From an uncultured Roseburia sp. (GTDB lineage Bacteria; Bacillota; Clostridia; Lachnospirales; Lachnospiraceae): a DNA stretch of 64,000 nt. The position numbers were made by a program, and so were the translations under genes. This document shows, in pieces, positions 55,245 to 63,867 of this stretch. The stretch's first letter is position 1, and each line of letters starts with the position of its first letter. The notes beneath the pieces are model-generated. The model saw nothing but the letters and a program-made list of their open reading frames with translations, ran no database searches and was not told the origin of the DNA. The DNA lies in NCBI GenBank assembly GCA_947642555.1, contig CANRSX010000001.1, positions 124,001 to 188,000 on the forward strand, given 5' to 3'.

Positions 55245-57356
55245 TTATTTATTCTTTTTCTCCGCTCCCGGCACATCCTTGATCGAGAAGCTGATTCTTC
55301 CCATCTTGTCTTTGCCGAGGCAGACCACCTTCACCTTGTCGCCTAAGGTCAGGACGTCCTCCACACGGTTGATCCGCTCCTTCGCGATCTTGCTGATGTG
55401 GACCATGCCCTCCTTGCCCGGCGCAAACTCTAAGAACGCACCGAACTCCTTGATGCTGACCACGGTTCCGGTAAAGATCTGGCCCTCCTCAAAGTCGGTC
55501 ACAATCGTCTGAACCATCTCGACCGCCTTGTCCATCATCGCCTGATCCGTGCCGCAGACCGACACTGCGCCGTCGTCCGTGATATCGATCTTCACGCCGG
55601 TGCGGTCGATGATCTCATTGATCGTCTTTCCCCGCTGTCCGACCACATCGCCGATCTTTGCCGGATCGATCTGAATCTGAATGATCTTCGGCGCATACGG
55701 GCTTAACTCCTTGCGCGGCTCTGCGATCGCCTTTGACATCACCTCATCCATGATGTAAAGTCTCGCCTCTCTCGTGCGCGCGATCGCTTCCTCCACGATT
55801 GGCCTGGTCAGTCCGTGGATCTTGATATCCATCTGGATCGCCGTAATCCCCTTGTGCGTACCGGTCACCTTAAAGTCCATGTCCCCGAAGAAGTCCTCGA
55901 GTCCCTGGATATCGGTCAGGACAATATAATCGTCGTCCGTCTCGCCGGTCACAAGCCCGCAGGAGATCCCCGCCACCATGGATCTGATCGGCACGCCTGC
56001 GGCCATCAGCGCCATGCAGGACGCACAGGTCGAAGCCATCGACGTCGAACCGTTCGACTCAAAGGTCTCGGACACGGCGCGGATCGCGTACGGGAATTCC
56101 TCTTCCGTGGGAAGCACCGCCGAAAGCGCCTTCTCCGCTAACGCCCCGTGGCCGATCTCACGGCGTCCCGGCCCGCGGGAAACCTTGGTCTCACCCACCG
56201 AGTAGGACGGGAAGTTGTACTGGTGCAGATAGCGCTTTGTGGTGATATTCTCGTCGAGTCCGTCGATCCGCTGTACCTCCGAGAGCGGCGCTAAGGTCAC
56301 GACATCGCAGATCTGCGTCTGCCCGCGGGTAAACATCGCGGAACCGTGCACGCGCGGGATCAGGTCAACCTCCGCGGCAAGCGGACGGATCTGATCGATC
56401 GCACGGCCGTCCGGACGCTTATGATCCTTTAAGATCATCTTGCGCACCGTCTTCTTCTGATACTGGTAAACCGCCTCGCCGAGCACGGCAAGCCACTCCT
56501 CGTTCTCCGCAAACGCCTCTTCTAACTTCGCGGTGATCTCGCGGATATTCTCTTCGCGCTTCTGCTTCTCATCGGTAAATACCGCTTCTTCCATCTGCTC
56601 CGGCGTCACGATCTCCCTGATCGCCGCAAACATCTCCTCCGGGATCGCACAGCTGGTATATTCATGCTTCGGCTTCCCGCACTCTGAAACGATCTGACTG
56701 ATAAATGCGATAATGCCCTGATTGATATCATGACATCTGTAGATCGCATCAATCATCACATCCTCCGGAACCTCGTTCGCCCCGGCCTCTATCATGATCA
56801 CCTTCTCGGAGGTCGACGCAACCGTGAGCTGGAGGTCTCCGGTATCCCACTGCAGCTGGGACGGATTTACAATAAATTCTCCGTCCACCATCCCCATCTG
56901 CGTCGTCGCGCACGGACCCGCAAACGGGATGTCGGAAATCGCGGTGACAAGCGCGGATCCCACCATCGCCACAACCTCCGGGCGGCATGCCGGATCCACC
57001 GACATTACCATATTGCTGAGCGTCACATCATTGCGGTAATCCTTCGGGAACAGCGGCCGCATCGGGCGGTCGATCACGCGCGCGGTTAAGACCGCATTCT
57101 CAGACGCCTTCCCCTCTCTCTTGTTAAAGCCGCCCGGAATCTTTCCGACCGAATACATCTTCTCCTCATACTCCACGCTGAGCGGGAAGAAATCGATCCC
57201 GTCCCTCGGCTTGTCCGATGCGGTGATTGTCGAGAGCACCGTCGTCTCGCCATACTTTAAGAGCGCCGCGCCGTTTGCCTGGGCGCACACCCTTCCGATA
57301 TCCACGGTGAGCGTTCTGCCACCAAGTTCCATGGAATAACTTTTGTACATGTTCAT
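55245..57356 (-). CDS. pnp: Polyribonucleotide nucleotidyltransferase (PNPase)
   Basis: 703 residues with two RNase PH cores, then KH and S1 domains. First core at YSMELGGRTLTVDIGRVCAQANGAALLKYGETTVLSTI; second at MFTRGQTQICDVVTLAPLSE and FPYAIRAVSETFESNGSTSMASTCA; KH motif GDVVGQRGKTINEIIDRTGV (near residue 565); S1 domain from residue about 625 (TGTVVSIKEFGAFLEFAPGKEGMVHISKI). It degrades RNA 3'-to-5' phosphorolytically. It lies downstream of rpsO, as in most bacteria, with a terminator between. Confidence 0.98.
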   Translation of the reverse strand: MNMYKSYSMELGGRTLTVDIGRVCAQANGAALLKYGETTVLSTITASDKPRDGIDFFPLSVEYEEKMYSVGKIPGGFNKREGKASENAVLTARVIDRPMRPLFPKDYRNDVTLSNMVMSVDPACRPEVVAMVGSALVTAISDIPFAGPCATTQMGMVDGEFIVNPSQLQWDTGDLQLTVASTSEKVIMIEAGANEVPEDVMIDAIYRCHDINQGIIAFISQIVSECGKPKHEYTSCAIPEEMFAAIREIVTPEQMEEAVFTDEKQKREENIREITAKLEEAFAENEEWLAVLGEAVYQYQKKTVRKMILKDHKRPDGRAIDQIRPLAAEVDLIPRVHGSAMFTRGQTQICDVVTLAPLSEVQRIDGLDENITTKRYLHQYNFPSYSVGETKVSRGPGRREIGHGALAEKALSAVLPTEEEFPYAIRAVSETFESNGSTSMASTCASCMALMAAGVPIRSMVAGISCGLVTGETDDDYIVLTDIQGLEDFFGDMDFKVTGTHKGITAIQMDIKIHGLTRPIVEEAIARTREARLYIMDEVMSKAIAEPRKELSPYAPKIIQIQIDPAKIGDVVGQRGKTINEIIDRTGVKIDITDDGAVSVCGTDQAMMDKAVEMVQTIVTDFEEGQIFTGTVVSIKEFGAFLEFAPGKEGMVHISKIAKERINRVEDVLTLGDKVKVVCLGKDKMGRISFSIKDVPGAEKKNK

Positions 57357-57512
57357 TCTCCTTTACTCATATTCTCTTTTTATGGCAGAAGACCCGAAAC
57401 TACTGAAATGCGCACACACTGTTCTCTGACGGCCCGCCGGCCGCCCCCGCGTTTTCCGCTTTTTTGTCTGTGCGTATTTCAGTGGTCCCGGATGTCTCCC
57501 GTACCACAAAAA

Positions 57513-57541
57513 ATAGAGCGGAAACTACGTCCCCGCTCTAT
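57513..57541 (-). terminator. rpsO terminator
   Basis: ATAGAGCGG (leftward 57541-57533) pairs with CCGCTCTAT (57521-57513) across 11 nt and is followed by five T. It lies 8 bp after the rpsO stop and would partly end transcription before pnp. Between it and pnp (57357-57512) I see no gene. Confidence 0.7.
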
Positions 57542-57548
57542 CACAGCA

Positions 57549-57815
57549 CTATTTTCTAAGACCCAGACGTTCGATCAAAGAACGATATCTCTCGATATCA
57601 ATTTTCTTTAAGTATGCCAGCAGACCGCGTCTCTGACCAACCATCTTTAACAGACCCCGTCTGGAATGATGGTCGTTCGGGTTCACCTTCAGATGCTCGG
57701 TCAGCTCACCGATCCGCGCTGTTAAGATCGCGATCTGCACCTCCGGTGATCCGGTGTCGTTCGGGGTTCTCCCATACTCTGCGATAATGCCCTGTTTCTT
57801 GTCCTTTGCAATCAT
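57549..57815 (-). CDS. rpsO: Ribosomal protein S15
   Basis: 88 residues from the ATG at 57815 with GGAGG upstream. The family signature is intact: [81 protein letters not shown]15 binds 16S rRNA early in 30S assembly and may bind its own leader. The leader between the promoter and gene is about 110 nt and GC-rich. Confidence 0.98.
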   Translation of the reverse strand: MIAKDKKQGIIAEYGRTPNDTGSPEVQIAILTARIGELTEHLKVNPNDHHSRRGLLKMVGQRRGLLAYLKKIDIERYRSLIERLGLRK

Positions 57816-57932
57816 GCTCTTTTTCCTCCTTCTATGGCGCCGCACGGGCTGCCTGATCGCCCAGTTACTTCGGGTACTCAGCGGAAGGTCGGAGTGTCCA
57901 TCTGCCGAATACGGGCTGACTCATACCGATAT

Positions 57933-57961
57933 AGTATAGCACACACCTTAGTGCTTGTAAA
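57933..57961 (-). promoter_or_regulatory. rpsO promoter
   Basis: Leftward TTTACA (57961-57956), 17 nt, TATACT (57938-57933). It gives a GC-rich leader of about 110 nt before rpsO that can fold, as expected where S15 controls its own translation. The fold was not modelled. Confidence 0.7.
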
Positions 57962-57972
57962 TACCTGATTTT

Positions 57973-59133
57973 TTAATTATTGATGACCCGCACCACCTTC
58001 ACCGGCGTACGGTAATATGCCCCCGAAATTTTGATGCCCGACTTCGGCGAGCTTGCATGTACGACCTGGCCGTTTCCGATGTAAATCGCAACGTGGTTGA
58101 TCCGGCTGCCGTTCCCATAGAAGAACAGGTCGCCCGGCTGTGCCTCCGACGCGGAAATCTTCGTGCCGCATCCGGCCTGCGCACCCGAGGAGTGCGGCAG
58201 CGAAATACCGTAATTGGCAAATACGCTTAAGACAAATCCCGAACAGTCCGCGCCTCTTGTCAGGCTCGTGCCGCCCCACACATACGGATTTCCGACAAAC
58301 TGCGTCGCATACTGCACCAGCGAAACTCTCACATCGGACACGCCGTTGCCGTAGCGCACTTCCGTCATCGTCATCGCCTTCGGCAGCTGAACGGAGATCT
58401 CCACATAATCCGCGGAAACATATCCCTCATCACTGTCGACATTGATCTTCACCCAGCCGTCAAGCGACTCGACCACCTCGAGCTCCTCGCCCTCCGGCAT
58501 CATCGTGATAATCGAGCACTCCGTGTTCGGCTGCTCCCTGACGTAGAGCGTGGTCGTCGTCACCGTCGCGACGGTCTGCTTCACCTCCTGCGCCTTCACC
58601 CGCGCCGCGTCGCCGCTTAGCAGGTATTCGGACTTCACATAGCCCTCCACCTTGCCGGAACGGATCTGCGTCCATTCTCCCTCGACGCCTAAGATCTCGC
58701 ATCCCGCATTATTCTGCATCTTGCCCACAACATCCGCATCCGTTCCGGGCGCCTTTCTGACATTCAGATTGCCGTCCACACTGGCAATACCGAGATTGAT
58801 ATATCCGAATTCGTCCTCCACCGCAGGCGCCTCCTGCGCCATGGCCGTCACTGCGACATCCGTCCCGGAAATCTCCGCCGAAACGGCTCCCGTCTCGCTC
58901 AGATAGTCGTTCACCGCCCCGTATGCACCGGATACCACTGTTGTATTCTGTACGCTGCCGTCCAGGCCCGCCACCAGCTCGGAAGTAGCTCCTGCCGAAA
59001 GATCCACTCCGGCCTCCAGCTGTGCGTTCACACTGCCCGCATCCTTCCCCTGTGTCTGATTCGCATATGCAGCGGTAACCACCAGGGTCCCCGCTAACAG
59101 AATGCCTGCTGCCTTTATTACTCTCGTTCTCAT
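57973..59133 (-). CDS. Secreted SH3-NlpC/P60 peptidoglycan hydrolase
   Basis: 386 residues. Signal peptide to about residue 24 (AGILLAGTLVVTAAYA), an A/S/D-rich region, two bacterial SH3 domains (GNLNVRKAPGTDADVVGKMQ.. and TLYVREQPNTECSIITMMPEGEELEVVES), then NlpC/P60 with Cys in GADCSGFVLSVFANYG, His in INHVAIYIG, and a third polar residue in HASSPKSG. It cuts cell wall peptides and acts outside the cell. Its promoter carries a WalR-type box. Confidence 0.95.
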   Translation of the reverse strand: MRTRVIKAAGILLAGTLVVTAAYANQTQGKDAGSVNAQLEAGVDLSAGATSELVAGLDGSVQNTTVVSGAYGAVNDYLSETGAVSAEISGTDVAVTAMAQEAPAVEDEFGYINLGIASVDGNLNVRKAPGTDADVVGKMQNNAGCEILGVEGEWTQIRSGKVEGYVKSEYLLSGDAARVKAQEVKQTVATVTTTTLYVREQPNTECSIITMMPEGEELEVVESLDGWVKINVDSDEGYVSADYVEISVQLPKAMTMTEVRYGNGVSDVRVSLVQYATQFVGNPYVWGGTSLTRGADCSGFVLSVFANYGISLPHSSGAQAGCGTKISASEAQPGDLFFYGNGSRINHVAIYIGNGQVVHASSPKSGIKISGAYYRTPVKVVRVINN

Positions 59134-59180
59134 AAAACCTCCTGGCTGCTTATCCCTTCATCGTATGTTTTCCATTACCA

Positions 59181-59234
59181 AGTATAGCAGTCACGTTTTA
59201 CGATGTCAACATAATTCTGTAATATTTGTGTAAC
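59181..59234 (-). promoter_or_regulatory. Promoter with WalR-type box for the NlpC/P60 gene
   Basis: Leftward TTGACA (59209-59204), 17 nt, TATACT (59186-59181). Just upstream on the + strand TGTAAT-ATTTG-TGTAAC (59218-59234) is a perfect match to the known WalR (YycF) consensus TGTWAH-N5-TGTWAH. WalR controls cell-wall hydrolases in Firmicutes, which fits the gene. Confidence 0.65.
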
Positions 59235-59257
59235 ATTTTACAATGAAAGCCCGGTCC

Positions 59258-59614
59258 CGATGGAAGGCAGACCGCGGGCACACACGCGGAACTGTCCTGA
59301 CATCCGGGACGCTAACCCATATGAGCAGGAAGGGCGGACTGCCCGGACTGCGAATGCGGGACAGGATTGCGGGAGGCCGCAGGACGGAGCAATCCTGTGG
59401 GCTTTCATTCTTTCAACTCCCCTCTCCGATGGAAGGCAGACCGCGGGCACACACGCGGAACTGTCCTGACATCCGGGACGCTAACCCATATGAGCAGGAA
59501 GGGCGGACTGCCCGGACTGCGAATGCGGGACAGGATTGCGGGAGGCCGCAGGACGGAGCAATCCTGTGGGCTTTCATTCTTTCAACTCCTCTCTCCGATG
59601 GAAGGCAGACCGCA
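59258..59614. repeat. 169-bp structured tandem repeat (two full copies and a partial third)
   Basis: The unit starting CGATGGAAGGCAGACCGC occurs at 59258, 59427 and 59596, a period of 169 bp, and the first two units are nearly identical. Each full unit holds an inverted repeat ACAGGATTGC and GCAATCCTGT (18 nt apart) plus a GGGC-GGACT-GCCC hairpin. Long frames through it repeat in phase only because the unit repeats. No start site or coding pattern is convincing, so it is read as non-coding. The third copy ends at the stop region of the next gene. Confidence 0.8.
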
Positions 59615-59620
59615 AGGTTT

Positions 59621-60688
59621 TCATTCCCCGACCATCTCCTTATACGTTGAAATCAGCTCCGCAAGCTCCTCGCGTCCCTGGAGGAAACCATACGCAGAGT
59701 TCTGTTCCATTTCGGATAAAACCGCCGGCAGCATTTGTTTCAGGTCAGATGTTCCGGCAATCTGATCAAACAGCGGGGAGCTGCTCCTGTCCCATGGTTT
59801 CATCATCGATGCGAGCATATCCCGTAAGATGCGGATACATTCATCGGCATTCTGTTCGGCCGTGGCAATCGACAGATGTGGTATAAGTGAATGATATTCT
59901 GTAAAGTCGGAAAGCTCCGCTATCCGGCCTGCTTTATCCGCTATGCTTCTGGCCGTCTGTGTCTTTCCGGCCAGAAGCTCCGCATCGATCAGCTTCCAGA
60001 GCAGCAGCTGCGCCTTGTTCAGTGTCTGAAGCAGGCTGTTCTGCAGCATCCGCACCGCTTCCACGGTTTTGCCCTGCTGCAGAAAAAGGTTCACCTGCAT
60101 CATCCGTTTGTCCGCCATGCTGCTGAGCACATCTTCCTTATCCGGCATCCGGTCCAGAATTTCCTGCGCCTTGTCATAGTCGCCGCCGCGGATGCATCTG
60201 CCTGCCAGCATAAAGTCCGCGCTGTTGCTGATTCTGCCATCGCCGCTCTTTGCAAGCTGTTCATACCATCCGACAATTTTATCATCATACGGCTTTCTCT
60301 GCTCATCGGAAAGCTCGGACATGGTCAGCAGACCGTCAAGCTGAAGGACAAGACAGTGAAGCAGCGTTTCATTGTGCGGATATTCGTGGATTTTTTGTTC
60401 AGCCGCTTCAAATCCTGCCGCCATTCCCTTTGCCTGCACAATTGCCGCAGCTTCTCTGCAAAAATATCCGATTTCCTGTTGTGAGATATCTTCCTGAAAA
60501 CAAAACAGGGTATTCAGATCCGTCTTAAGGAAACGTGCTAACGGCGGCAAAAGCGACAGATCGGGGCTTGTCAGACCGGATTCCCATTTGCTGACAGCGG
60601 GAATCGATACGCCAAGATACTCCGCCACCTGCTCCTGTGTGAAGCCCAGCTCTTTTCGTCTTTCCTGAATTACCAGATTCATCGGCAT
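59621..60688 (-). CDS. XRE-family regulator with a TPR-like C-terminal half
   Basis: 355 residues from the ATG at 60688 (AGGGAG eight bases upstream). Residues 5-60 are an XRE HTH (IQERRKELGFTQEQVAEYLGVSIPAVSKWESGLTSPDLSLLPPLARFL). The rest is helical with repeated A/L/Y spacing (about 80-350), as in tetratricopeptide-type regulators (Rgg/PlcR-like or DUF families in Clostridia) that may sense peptides. Target unknown. Its 3' end lies next to the 169-bp repeats. Confidence 0.82.
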   Translation of the reverse strand: MPMNLVIQERRKELGFTQEQVAEYLGVSIPAVSKWESGLTSPDLSLLPPLARFLKTDLNTLFCFQEDISQQEIGYFCREAAAIVQAKGMAAGFEAAEQKIHEYPHNETLLHCLVLQLDGLLTMSELSDEQRKPYDDKIVGWYEQLAKSGDGRISNSADFMLAGRCIRGGDYDKAQEILDRMPDKEDVLSSMADKRMMQVNLFLQQGKTVEAVRMLQNSLLQTLNKAQLLLWKLIDAELLAGKTQTARSIADKAGRIAELSDFTEYHSLIPHLSIATAEQNADECIRILRDMLASMMKPWDRSSSPLFDQIAGTSDLKQMLPAVLSEMEQNSAYGFLQGREELAELISTYKEMVGE

Positions 60689-60803
60689 AATGTCATCTCC
60701 CTTCTTTATGTACAGTTTCATTATACCGTCAGACCGGTTCCGCCGCAATTGAGCAGATGTTAATGTACGGTTCATTTTTTTAACCGCCGGTTAAATTCAG
60801 GCT

Positions 60804-60843
60804 AAAAAAGACAGCTCCGCACTTTTTTACGTGCAGAACTGTC
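60804..60843 (-). terminator. Terminator after the sortase-like gene
   Basis: Leftward GACAG..GCAC arm pairs with GTGC..CTGTC around a GTAAAAAA loop, with a few non-standard pairs, then six T. It follows the sortase-like stop by about 5 bp and suggests that this gene was, or is, transcribed as a unit. Confidence 0.7.
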
Positions 60844-60848
60844 CGCTG

Positions 60849-61283
60849 TTACCATGTTATTTCTTCCACAAGCCTTCCTGTCACCAGGTATCGCAGCTCA
60901 TCATGTCCATCTACGCATGTAGACAATATCAGATACCGCTCACTGTCTCCCGGCATGTTCTCGTCCACCCATGTATCCTTAAGCCGGGAGCCGGTCTGTC
61001 CTGCGGCATTTTGTTGCAGCTCCGAAAGGAATGCATTTCTCCCGTTTTCGTCATCCACACCGTAATAATCCATGAGATACAGGTCTGAAAATTCAGCCGC
61101 CGCCACAATCTCATATTTCAGGCACTGCGTTTCGGTATAAACCAGAATCTCCGAATTTTGCCGGAAAAAATCCGCCTCTTTATAGTCATACAGGCAGCCG
61201 AACATGCTCCCGTTTTTCATATTATGTCCGTAGAGCACCGTGATCCACGCACAGATATCGTCATTTGTCTCGCACAGCTTCAC
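60849..61283 (-). pseudogene. Class B sortase-like remnant with internal deletion
   Basis: Residues from about 18 match a class B sortase C-terminal half: LYGHNMKNGSMFGCLYDYKEADFF (catalytic His in YGHNM), and RYLILSTCVDGHDELRYLVTGRLV (catalytic Cys in STC, Arg after it). Upstream the frame reads DFVKLCETNDDICAWITV, which in intact enzymes is separated from YGHNM by about 50 residues that include the strand with the substrate pocket; here they are directly joined. No signal peptide or membrane anchor is seen in frame. It starts only at a GTG. Probably non-functional, although all three catalytic residues remain. Confidence 0.65.
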
Positions 61284-61465
61284 AAAATCATACCCGGCTT
61301 TGTCAGAAACGGTTTCCTGTGCTTCTGGCTCTTTTTTTCCGCCTCCTTCTGTAACAGACAGTGGATCCAGCCTTTTATATAAAAGTAATCTTCTGGATGG
61401 CGCACTTTGATTTCACCCAGTTTTAGCGCCATGTTTTTTACATCATCCGCTTTTTGTTCACTCAT
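61280..61465 (-). CDS. Small protein in an XRE module
   Basis: 61 residues from the ATG at 61465 with AGGGAG upstream. Reads SEQKADDVKNMALKLGEIKVRHPEDYFYIKGWIHCLLQKEAE followed by a basic tail. Proteins with a DYYYIKGWIxCLL motif accompany XRE regulators in mobile elements of Lachnospiraceae; function unknown. It is divergent from the XRE gene at 61597 and overlaps the sortase-like frame. Confidence 0.5.
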   Translation of the reverse strand: MSEQKADDVKNMALKLGEIKVRHPEDYFYIKGWIHCLLQKEAEKKSQKHRKPFLTKPGMIL

Positions 61466-61547
61466 CCGTTTCTCTCCCTTCTTCCATTTCTTTGAAATCA
61501 ATATATCTTTCTTCGAAACCACCGTCAATAATAATTCAGACACAACG

Positions 61548-61583
61548 TTTACTTTGAAAGCACATTATGCTATAGTGCTTTCA
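61548..61583 (+). promoter_or_regulatory. Promoter and inverted-repeat operator of the small XRE gene
   Basis: TTTACT (61548-61553), 17 nt, TATAGT (61571-61576). A perfect 9-bp inverted repeat TGAAAGCAC / GTGCTTTCA (61555-61563 and 61575-61583) covers the spacer and -10. It is probably the operator for autoregulation. GGAGGTGAGG follows before the ATG at 61597. Confidence 0.7.
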
Positions 61584-61596
61584 TGGAGGTGAGGTC

Positions 61597-61941
61597 ATGA
61601 ATATCCATGAAAGATTAAAATATCTGAGAGAGCAGTTAAACCTGACAACCCGTGCTTTCGGAGCCGCAATCAATATGTCGGGCGGCGCAATCACGAATAT
61701 GGAAAAAGGGACACGGAATGTTACGGATCGCACGATCCGCGATATCTGTCGTGAATACAGGGTAAATCCTGACTGGCTCATCCACGGTAATGAGCCGGTG
61801 TTTGAAGATGTGACCAGCGGACTGGAGCTGGATGATGATGTAAAACAGCTTGCAAAACAATACAGTATGTTAAGTGATACCGACCGTGAACTCGTCCGGA
61901 AATTAATTCAGTCGCTGGCTGAGAAAGCAGAGAGAAACTGA
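61597..61941 (+). CDS. Small XRE-family regulator
   Basis: 114 residues. HTH at residues 5-50 (ERLKYLREQLNLTTRAFGAAINMSGGAITNMEKGTRNVTD), followed by TIRDICREYRVNPDWLIHGNEPVFED and a helical C-terminus. It is similar in layout to the prophage repressor at 34580 (NITDRTISDICREF, then EWLRTG), so it may come from a phage or integrated element. Divergent from the small gene at 61465. Confidence 0.88.
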   Translation: MNIHERLKYLREQLNLTTRAFGAAINMSGGAITNMEKGTRNVTDRTIRDICREYRVNPDWLIHGNEPVFEDVTSGLELDDDVKQLAKQYSMLSDTDRELVRKLIQSLAEKAERN

Positions 61942-61973
61942 TCTGAACGCTTAAAGAATGGAGAAATCAAAAC

Positions 61974-62561
61974 ATGAAACAGCAACGCATTCTTTTCGAT
62001 TTACTGCTGACTTTTCTAAAAATCGGGCTGTTCACCTTCGGAGGCGGGTACGCGATGATCTCCATGATCGGGGACAGCTGTGTGGAAAAAAAGAAGTGGA
62101 TCACGCAGGATGACATGATGAATATCACTGTCATCGCGGAATCCACTCCCGGCCCCATCGCCATCAACTGTGCGACCTTTGTCGGGTATCAGCAGGCCGG
62201 ATTTGCCGGTGCGCTGACCGCCACCCTGGGGATCGTGCTCCCTTCCTTTCTGATCATTTACGCGATCTCCATGTTTTTTGACCATTTCCTGGAAATCACG
62301 GTCATCGCAAACGCATTTCGCGGCATCCGCATCGCGGTCGGTTTCCTGATCCTGGACGCCGGGCTCACCATGAAAAAGAAAATGCCGCGAAAGCTGCTTC
62401 CGCAGGCGATCCTGGGCGGTTCCTTTGCAGCCATGCTTCTGATCGGCATCTTCTCCTGGAATTTTTCGTCCATCAGCCTGATGCTCCTCGCGGCGGCTGT
62501 CCGCCTGGCCGTCTGCGCCATAGAAGAGCGAAACGCGGGGAAAGGCGGTGTGAAGCCATGA
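61974..62561 (+). CDS. chrA: Chromate transporter, first half (CHR family)
   Basis: 195 residues with the CHR signature: LLTFLKIGLFTFGGGYAMISMI, then DMMNITVIAESTPGPIAINCATFVGY (the STPGP motif), and several membrane helices. Short CHR proteins occur as pairs that form one transporter with opposite orientations in the membrane; the second half follows. It may export chromate or a related oxyanion. ATG at 61974; 32 nt after the XRE gene. Confidence 0.93.
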   Translation: MKQQRILFDLLLTFLKIGLFTFGGGYAMISMIGDSCVEKKKWITQDDMMNITVIAESTPGPIAINCATFVGYQQAGFAGALTATLGIVLPSFLIIYAISMFFDHFLEITVIANAFRGIRIAVGFLILDAGLTMKKKMPRKLLPQAILGGSFAAMLLIGIFSWNFSSISLMLLAAAVRLAVCAIEERNAGKGGVKP

Positions 62562-63139
62562 TTTATCTCGAATTGTTTTTTGGATTTCTGCGGGTGGGAT
62601 GCTTTGCCTTTGGCGGCGCCTACGGCGCTATCCCCCTGATCCGCGATGTGGTGCTCTCTTACGGCTGGCTTGACGATGAGGCGCTCTCCTGCATGATCGC
62701 GGTCAGCGAGAGCACCCCCGGCCCCATCATGGTCAACCTCGCGACATATGTCGGAAGCAGTCAGGCCGGACTCCCAGGGGCAGTCATCGCCACGACAGCA
62801 GTCGTCCTGCCCTCGTTTCTCGTCATCCTTCTCGTGACAGCGGTCTTAAAAACGCTGCTTCACCACCGGTATGTACAGGCGGTCCTCGGCGGGCTGAAGC
62901 CCTGTATGGCCGGAATCATTCTGGCAACCGGTGTTACGATGATCCTTGGCAATCTGACCGGACCGGCAGAGCGCGCCGTCGTGGATCTTCCTTCCGTGGA
63001 TCTCCCTTCTGTGATCCTCATGGCGCTTCTCGGCGGGATCCTCCTGGCTGTAAAAAAGATACGGAAGAAAAAATTATCCCCGATTACTACAATTATAGTG
63101 TCAGCTGTGCTCGGAATGGTTGTGTATGGTTTTGGGTGA
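62558..63139 (+). CDS. chrA: Chromate transporter, second half (CHR family)
   Basis: 193 residues. LFFGFLRVGCFAFGGAYGAIPLI and SESTPGPIMVNLATYVGSSQAG are the same CHR motifs as in the first half. It overlaps that gene by 4 nt (ATGA), so they are co-translated. The C-terminal tail (KKIRKKKLSPITTIIVSAVLGMVVYGFG) is repeated as a decayed fragment 640 bp downstream. Confidence 0.93.
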   Translation: MIYLELFFGFLRVGCFAFGGAYGAIPLIRDVVLSYGWLDDEALSCMIAVSESTPGPIMVNLATYVGSSQAGLPGAVIATTAVVLPSFLVILLVTAVLKTLLHHRYVQAVLGGLKPCMAGIILATGVTMILGNLTGPAERAVVDLPSVDLPSVILMALLGGILLAVKKIRKKKLSPITTIIVSAVLGMVVYGFG

Positions 63140-63263
63140 ATCCTGCATCATCCGCTATATCCTTTCTTAGATTTTCTGTCATGCTACAGTTCTGCTTATC
63201 TCTATAGTAATCTATAGCGCCTCAGCTATTTTGTTGTTCGGATCTGCATTTTTACAAAGACTA

Positions 63264-63689
63264 TCACCTCCAAATGTCGCCCAGTTCGACCAGCCTGGCC
63301 TGTATGCGGACATAGGCTTTTGCATCCTCTTCACCTAAAGCCTCCAGCATTTTTGCCACCGAATGAATCATTCCGGTTCGGCGCTCTTCGACTAAGGCTA
63401 TGCCCTTTTCGGTCAGACAGACAATGACCTGTCGGTTGTCTGCGGAGTCAGGAGTTCGTGTGATCAAATCCTGTCCCTCTAAGGATTTTAGCATGGCTGC
63501 GACTCTCGCTGTGGTAAGCATAAGCGCTTTGCTCATATCTTTGGGATATGCCCGGTTTCCGTTTGCCGCCAAATAATTTAGCGCTAAAACTTCGCCTCTT
63601 GCAATTCGGGACATGGTTCGCTCCATCTTAATTTGCGGAGCAGAGGCGCGCATATCAATAAGCTGTATCGCTAATTCCGTGTAGTCCAT
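63264..63689 (-). CDS. MarR-family regulator
   Basis: 141 residues from the ATG at 63689 with AAGGA upstream. Winged-helix pattern: ARGEVLALNYLAANGNRAYPKDMSKALMLTTARVAAMLKSLEGQDLITRTPDSADNRQVIVCLTEKG, with the DxxNR wing signature DNR. It is convergent with chrA and lies between chrA and a fragment of a second chrA end. Ligand and targets unknown; it may control the transporter or a gene to the right. Confidence 0.88.
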   Translation of the reverse strand: MDYTELAIQLIDMRASAPQIKMERTMSRIARGEVLALNYLAANGNRAYPKDMSKALMLTTARVAAMLKSLEGQDLITRTPDSADNRQVIVCLTEKGIALVEERRTGMIHSVAKMLEALGEEDAKAYVRIQARLVELGDIWR

Positions 63690-63781
63690 ACGCCAAAATC
63701 CTTTCTTAATTACTAACTCTGCTAGATATAATAGCACGAACTTTTTTCGTTGTCAATTGGATAAGAAAAAATTTTAACCTT

Positions 63782-63852
63782 AAGAAGAAATTACCTTTAA
63801 TTACTATAAATATAGTTTCCGAAACACTTGGAATGGTTGTGTATGGCATCGG
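63782..63852 (+). pseudogene. Fragment of a chrA 3' end
   Basis: AAGAAGAAATTACC... to GGAATGGTTGTGTATGGC matches the last about 70 bp of the chrA second half (63066-63137) with scattered changes. In frame it would read KKKLPLI and LGMVVYGIG. No start or body of the gene is present. It looks like the leftover of a duplication or a recombination around the marR gene. Confidence 0.6.
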
Positions 63853-63867
63853 GCAGGTTTTTCCTGT

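Noticed and set aside
59243-59765. Several overlapping rightward frames of 116-135 codons
   Set aside because: They arise from the 169-bp tandem repeat, share the same residues in different frames, and lack ribosome sites.
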